Shown here piece by piece: positions 58,574-64,000 of a stretch of DNA of 64,000 nucleotides. The notes under the pieces are model-generated. The model had not been told where the DNA came from and did not search any database. It saw nothing but the letters and a program-made list of their open reading frames with translations. Source of the DNA: Trileptium ribeirensis (Eukaryota > Nematoda > Enoplea > Enoplida > Thoracostomopsidae); NCBI GenBank assembly GCA_030248225.1, contig JASANE010024944.1, forward strand, positions 1 to 64,000, in the 5' to 3' direction. Position numbers and translations under genes: made by a program. The stretch's first letter is position 1; each line of letters starts with the position of its first letter.

Positions 58574-58771
58574 CAAGGAAAAGCATTAGTTTTGCATTAT
58601 CAGCTATTTGACGGTGAATTACGTGCTCTTCATTTCATTAGCAAAACTGGTGTGAGTCAAACAAAGGGACCGTCTGAACAACTGCGTTTCATTACCCGTC
58701 GAATGAAAAATTTGCGAAAATCCATTAATCTAGCGAAACGTTATGTGATGAACAGACGGAGAAAAAAATAA
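58574..58771 (+). CDS. Coding-like segment, basic C-terminus, unassigned
   Basis: After an in-frame TGA (58571-58573) the frame reads 65 codons through VLHYQLFDGELRALHFISK, TGVSQTKGPSEQLRF, then a strongly basic helix (RRMKNLRKSINLAKRYVMN) to a TAA at 58769. It has no ATG near its start. CTACAG just before 58569 could be a 3' splice site, but the stop follows it. I recognise no family. It may be a transposon fragment or the last exon of a nested gene in intron 3 of SDR gene B; chance is also possible. Confidence 0.25.
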   Translation, partial: QGKALVLHYQLFDGELRALHFISKTGVSQTKGPSEQLRFITRRMKNLRKSINLAKRYVMNRRRKK

Positions 58772-59634
58772 TTTTTCCCAATTAAACGCTGTTTGGAGAA
58801 ACTTTACTCGCTACGTTCGCTCGATGTCAACTACAAGCTTATGGAAGGTCATATATAAGCATCACCACTCAGGATTTTGGAAAAACGTTCATTGAACTCT
58901 AACTAATTACTAATAAGACATAATTGCTACTACAAGTGCAGAAACACTTATCTATAACGTTAATTGTGGCCATTGTGTTTTACTTCTCGTAGCAGCAGCG
59001 TTAAAACAAAAGTATGAGTTTTCGAATTTGGTATACTGAGGTTCAACAACCGGTTATTAGGCATAATATCACTGTAATTTAGTCCATAATTTAGTTATAT
59101 TGAACGCTACATGATGCAGTGAACCCTTGTAATCCCAATGCTTACTTTGTGCGCTCATTTATCAACACACCAGAGCCCCATGGAAATCTGTTTATGTATA
59201 TTGACTGCGTTTATCAGTTCATTTTCGAGTACTATACGACATACTTGCATTATATATAATAAATTTTGCATTAACACCTTTAATAAACTTGCGCTTCCTA
59301 ATCTGGCGAAGTCTTCGCCAGACCGCCGGAACGGCAACGATAAATATTAGAGTAACAATGTAATTTCTATGTAAACTGCGTTGAACTGCCATCAATGTAG
59401 TAGTATCGGTATAAACCAAAGTGTATAGTGAAGTGAGCAACAACATGTATCTTGCCCAATATGTGCAGCTAGGCGTCAATATCATAACATTCCAGTAAGC
59501 GAGACTTGGCATTTGATTTTTCCTACGGGCTTATCTGCTGACATGTCAAGTTGACTACAAATAAAGAGAAATTTTCAGAATGTTAGCATATCCTGAGGTA
59601 TTCAGAATCCTGAGGTACTGCGGGAAGGTTCGAC

Positions 59635-59725
59635 CCAGGCTTACCCTGGGGCGGGTCACGCGGGTCAAGACTTGATCAGTAACCTGCATTGACCCACCCG
59701 TGAGTCACATTTTCAACCCTGCGGA
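59635..59725. repeat. Dispersed repeat family F5, copy 2 (inverted)
   Basis: GGCGGGTCACGCGGGTCAAG ... TTGACCCACCCGTGAGTCAC ... ATTTTCAACCCTGCG is the reverse-complement relative of 57540-57640. It abuts an F1 copy. Confidence 0.6.
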
Positions 59726-59960
59726 GCCCTCACCCTTACTCCACCCCTCCTTCCTACCACCATCGAAAGCATGCGAAAATTTTTTGCAGTTATGGAGAAA
59801 ACTACATATTTATGTGGAAAAAATGGGAAAATGAGGAAAGTTATGAGTAAATATTTGGAGCAATTGATAACATTATTGACTAGCACTTGCCATAACTCCC
59901 ACCCCACTGGAACTACCTACCCGAAAACTAAGCCGATGGAACCTGGGCACCTAAACATAG
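59726..59960. repeat. Dispersed repeat family F1, copy 6
   Basis: CCTCACCCTTACTCCACCCC edge, GCATGCGAAAATTTTTTGC, then a GGAAAAAATGGGAAAATGAGG core. Same plan as the other F1 copies. In intron 3 of SDR gene B. Confidence 0.5.
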
Positions 59961-60017
59961 TTGCATGTTTAACTGTGGATATTTTCCGGGGCCGACATGT
60001 CTAAAGCTAATTTTAAG

Positions 60018-60156
60018 GTCAACAATGTCGGTATGGTACTAGCAAAGACAATTCAGCGGTCGACCATGAGCGAATTTGATAAAATTTTGGCTGTCAATCT
60101 TCGCTCTGTGGTGCTGATGACAAAATTATGTCTTCCTCACCTAATCGCTACGAAAG
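60018..60156 (+). CDS. SDR gene B, exon 4 (gene continues off the window)
   Basis: The exon follows CTAATTTTAAG and ends with one base before GTTAGA. It reads VNNVGMVLAKTIQRSTMSEF, then DKILAVNLRSVVLMTKLCL and PHLIATK. VNNVG is the SDR NNAG motif with Ala to Val, and AVNLRS carries the catalytic tetrad Asn. The remaining exons with the Ser and Tyr/Lys of the active site should follow; I found none up to 64000, so they lie beyond it. The NNAG to NNVG change keeps the fold but is less common. Confidence 0.85.
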
Positions 60157-63100
60157 GTTAGATTCATTATGGTTTAATGCTTATTCCAAACCGGGACATT
60201 TCCTCAAAATATTAAAATCAAAGCCGTATAAAAAAGGGGGAATATATGTATATTACCCTCACCCAGGTTACCAACTGTAAAATATCGTAAACGACATAAG
60301 AATACGATATATAACCTTCCTGCATTGTTAGGTGTTAATATTTAAAATATCACTGTAATTTGAAGTCTGATCATAAAATCGAAAGTGAATCGTAAAACCA
60401 GATGTTCTGCTCTAACCGTTAGGATTATTCTCATCCTAACGATTTTGTATGAATAAGGGTTATCATCTAGAATAAACGAGATCGGGTTTAGATCAATAGT
60501 GCTTCTATACCCAAATTAACGATATATGAGATGACGAATTTTCTCAAGACTTTAATTATATATATATATGAGTTATATGCTGCCAGTTTAAGATTTCGGT
60601 CCAACAAAAATGACATGGAGGCACGAAGAAGCTCTGTTCATTTATTTAAAACATCAAAATTGGTAATGTTTAATGCGATTCTAACTGATGTACCAGCTTA
60701 CATACTTTCAAATAATCGTTACACGCCAATTCCTTTCTACTTACTGTGCCACAGAATTCGATCCTACGGCCAAGAGTGATTATAAATCAACTTTACTTTT
60801 CTGTTAAACTGCATTATTTCAGCTTTGTAGATCTTTTGTTCACAATAATATCCCATAAAACAGGAGATATATACGTCGTTTTAAATACTTTACACGATCT
60901 TGTACATGAAATGTTTTAAACGGCAGATAATTTTAGCACTAAACTCTATTAGCCCTGCAATTTATCCCTGAAGACAGATAATGCTGCAGCAGGATATTTT
61001 AACCTATCTATAATCTCAGGTCGTAGATGACACTAAATAACCTTACTGTTTTATTCGAAAATTAGGGTGACACCAATACTATACTATAATTAATGGTATT
61101 GAGCTTAAGATTACACCTATTACTGTAAAATTTAGAGAAAAATTATAGTCCACAAGTTATTAAGTTACATTGGACAAGGGGAAATTGTGGGCTTTTCCTT
61201 AAAATTATTTCATGGGTTTTAGAGCTTTAGGGCCTCACTAAAATAGATGAAATAAATGCTATATTTAAGTCCTTGTGCAGTGTCAAATTTGAGTAAAACA
61301 GGTTTTTGTTTTGTACAAAGGTTTAAGTATTCTTTCTAAAGTCCTATGCAGTGTAAACTTTTAGGCGATTCGATTCATTTATTAAACGCGATGTAAATAA
61401 GCTGTTGAGTGATGTTTGCCCACAAATATACTTGCTGGTGATGAAGACTCTGCGAATACTACTTGCTATAGGTATTTAAACAACGTTCCTTAACACAGAA
61501 AAGAATTTAACCAGAGTTTTCTGTTTATTACCGATTTAAAGGGGATACCAGTAATACTTGCTGGCTGATATTAGACCATGAGTATTGAATACTTTACCTG
61601 CTCGAGAACATACGACTATATATGCGCTGTTACAACAGCAGTAAAATGTTGAGTTGACCACAAATACTGCGAAGATATCGGAAATGTCGTTTCATTCACT
61701 ACAAGGGGGAGGACGGGGTGGCTCGAGCCGCCTTCAGGGAGGGGGAGAGCTCGGCGCTTTGTGCCAAATGGGTCCGGTGACCCAGGGTGTACCCCCTACT
61801 TTCCTATGAGCATGTTTGCTGATCTACTCATTTACACGTGTCAAGGCTTATTGTACTGACGTTCAACATGACACAGATTAATGATTTCCGGCTAAATAGT
61901 ATAGTGACACACAACTTTGCAGAATACGCGCATATATGAGTGTTTTAGTTCTGTAAACAGAGGGATCAAACTTAGTATTGGCCAAATTTACATTTAGTAT
62001 TACTTAGAGGAAACCAAGCGGAAACTACAGAATATGTTACGAGTTCAGCATGCATAATAATAGTTTACCAAGAATTTTTCGTTTTTTAATTTGATGGTTA
62101 AAATTGGATACTGCGCTTAATGTATTATAAATAGGCTTCAATAGTCATCAAATATTTGCAAATGCAAATGGGGAAGCCATATATTTGTCTCGCAAACAGA
62201 CAGTGGCATGATTTGGCCGGTGGGGGGCTGTGGAAAGAGACACGCCTACTGCTTCTCGGTCATCAGTAAAAACGCTTGTTTTAAGTAAACATTTGTTATG
62301 CCACGTACAAGTGAACATATTCGTGCCTAGCAAGAGCCTGAGCAAAAAGCCGCGTATTACAGCAGCACTAGGAACTTGTATATATATTCCGGACAAATGT
62401 TGAAAGGTTTTCTGTTTGTACTTAAATACGGAACTTAAATCATACAAAATTTTGGGAATAGTTAGACAGATTCTACCAGGGGAAGACCATTAACAGAATT
62501 GTGGGCCAACGAAATTCCGAGGGATGCGCCCCTATGCCCTGCAATCGGATATCTGAAGCCGTGCATGCGCGATAGGTATAAATTAAATTACTAAACGTTA
62601 CATTGACTGACATAGGAGAAGAATACTTGATCATAAGTTATTACTAATGTGGGGTTTACGTTATAAAGGACCGCCATGTGGAAGTATTGATCCCCAATAG
62701 TCTGCACTATGCCATCCAGTGGTATACAGTACATCCATACACTATATAACAAAACACATGGTGTGTGATGTACCACCAACTTAACTATAGTGTGAAGATG
62801 TGCCTGTTGTTTCAACAGAAGGTGTTGAGGGCGCCATACATAAACACATTGCATAACGTACGTAAATAACAGCATGGTGTCGCTAATACCATACAATTTT
62901 TTTTAAACTATCGAATTTTTAAACTTAATGATTAGATAATTAAATCATTGAACAGGGATTATGTTCAAAATAATAATTGAAGACAACAGTGACAAATAAT
63001 TTAAATTGTCACCATTGTCGGCAGTACACTACCTATGTATACACCTTAAAATACCATCGTAAACTTATGGTGTTTGAACATATAATGGATGATGGCAGAG

Positions 63101-64000
63101 ACATCGGGTGGGGGACAAAACTTTCAGATGGTGGGTCATTTATGACGTAAAGGCCGCATAAAAACGTAATAGCCGCTACGGAACAGACTGCAATACAATT
63201 ATAAGCACACGCAGATCCACAGAGGGTTCGATGGGTCACCCTCGTCATCAAAGACTGTGAGCGATCTGTTGAATCTTACACTAGGCACCATTGTATACGA
63301 CAGATAGAGTTGTGATAGGGAGCAGTAATAACCCTTCCTTTTGTCACAAATTTCTGATTCGTCACTGTTGATTCTACATAATATAAAAAAATCATTGTTA
63401 ATCAATTCAGGTCTAAAGACAGCATTTTCGTCACTCGAACACCCAAATATTTTTGGCATTCGAATCAATTTTTAGTAAAAAAACTTTTTGAATCTCTAAA
63501 ACAAACACGCTTTCTTTTGGTACGTTAGTGCTTCAACAAGTCCTAATCTCTGTGGATTTTTACGACCAACACTAGAGATCATGAAGCGGATACAATTTTG
63601 ATATGTATTCAATTACGATTTTGATATGACTACAATTATGATATGATATTTTGATATAAAGCTAAAATATTTTGAATAGAGTTCCGGGTAGTTGTAACAA
63701 TAACGTAAAAATAGTACAAACCCAATCTCCATTAAAACAGGCCATTCAGAACGGGGTACGTTTCACTGCCGATAGCTGCAAATCCCTGATATATATGTGT
63801 GTTGTTGAAGAAGTTTAGAAACACGGGAACTTTAAAGTGTACAGTGCTAGTTTAAACCGTATCGGTCTGTCAATCAGGCTATAAATTGTCATACCTAACT
63901 ATTAAATTCATTTAGCAAGTTTTTACTAACTGCTGCAAATAAATATATCAAAACGTTATCAGGTGTAAGGTGTAATAAGGTGTAACAGAGCAAAGGTCTT
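60157..64000. other. SDR gene B intron 4 (part), no gene recognised
   Basis: AT-rich sequence. An F3-like G-rich stretch ending CCTATGAGCATGTTTGC lies at 61700-61820 and includes the palindrome GGCTCGAGCC. GATATGA/TTTTGATAT reiterations occur at 63590-63660 and GGTGTAA repeats at the end. Open frames up to about 100 codons are present but unsupported. Confidence 0.4.

Noticed and set aside
1..64000. CRISPR array
   Set aside because: The regular arrays (29-bp palindromes, 90-bp satellite, 26-bp minisatellite) have no unique spacers, and the window is eukaryotic.

Overview
This window looks like nuclear DNA from an AT-rich invertebrate animal. It is gene-poor, introns are large with GT/AG borders, two gene types are clearly animal (a FMRFamide-receptor-like GPCR and an SDR enzyme of the metazoan glucose/ribitol-dehydrogenase-like kind), and transposon debris is abundant. 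I cannot fix the phylum from sequence alone; a nematode or other ecdysozoan/lophotrochozoan is plausible. Composition changes along the window: about 1-16.9 kb has many GC-richer stretches and almost no convincing genes, while 17-64 kb is mostly AT-rich.

Region by region. (1) 1-5.4 kb: twelve copies of a short motif (core GGACGGCT), several sitting inside short inverted repeats whose stems differ from copy to copy, plus a ~180-bp repeat in two good copies and one poor copy around a charged coiled-coil open frame on the minus strand, probably retroelement debris. (2) 5.4-16.9 kb: no recognisable protein gene, but many perfect or near-perfect inverted repeats, a module at 15.7-16.0 kb duplicated with its hairpin sequence replaced, a tRNA-like sequence and a TA microsatellite. 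(3) 16.9-30 kb: a 26-27-bp minisatellite, a striking 5 x 29-bp array of palindromes, a 6 x 90-bp satellite, and several dispersed repeat and MITE families. (4) 30-39 kb: a 5'-truncated retroelement reverse-transcriptase tail and unassigned AT-rich DNA. (5) 39.1-40.75 kb: an intact intronless peptide GPCR gene. (6) 41.6-43.3 kb: a decayed MULE-type transposase with a tandem partial duplication. (7) 45.8-50.0 kb: the last two exons of one SDR gene, with a LINE 3' fragment in the intron between them. (8) 52.0-60.2 kb: the first four exons of a second SDR gene in the same orientation, running off the right edge; its introns hold two MITE families and other repeats. The two SDR parts form a head-to-tail tandem pair or an exon-order rearrangement.

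The GPCR and the SDR genes have no evident joint pathway. The most unusual content is the non-coding structure of the left 17 kb and the palindrome array at 19.6 kb.
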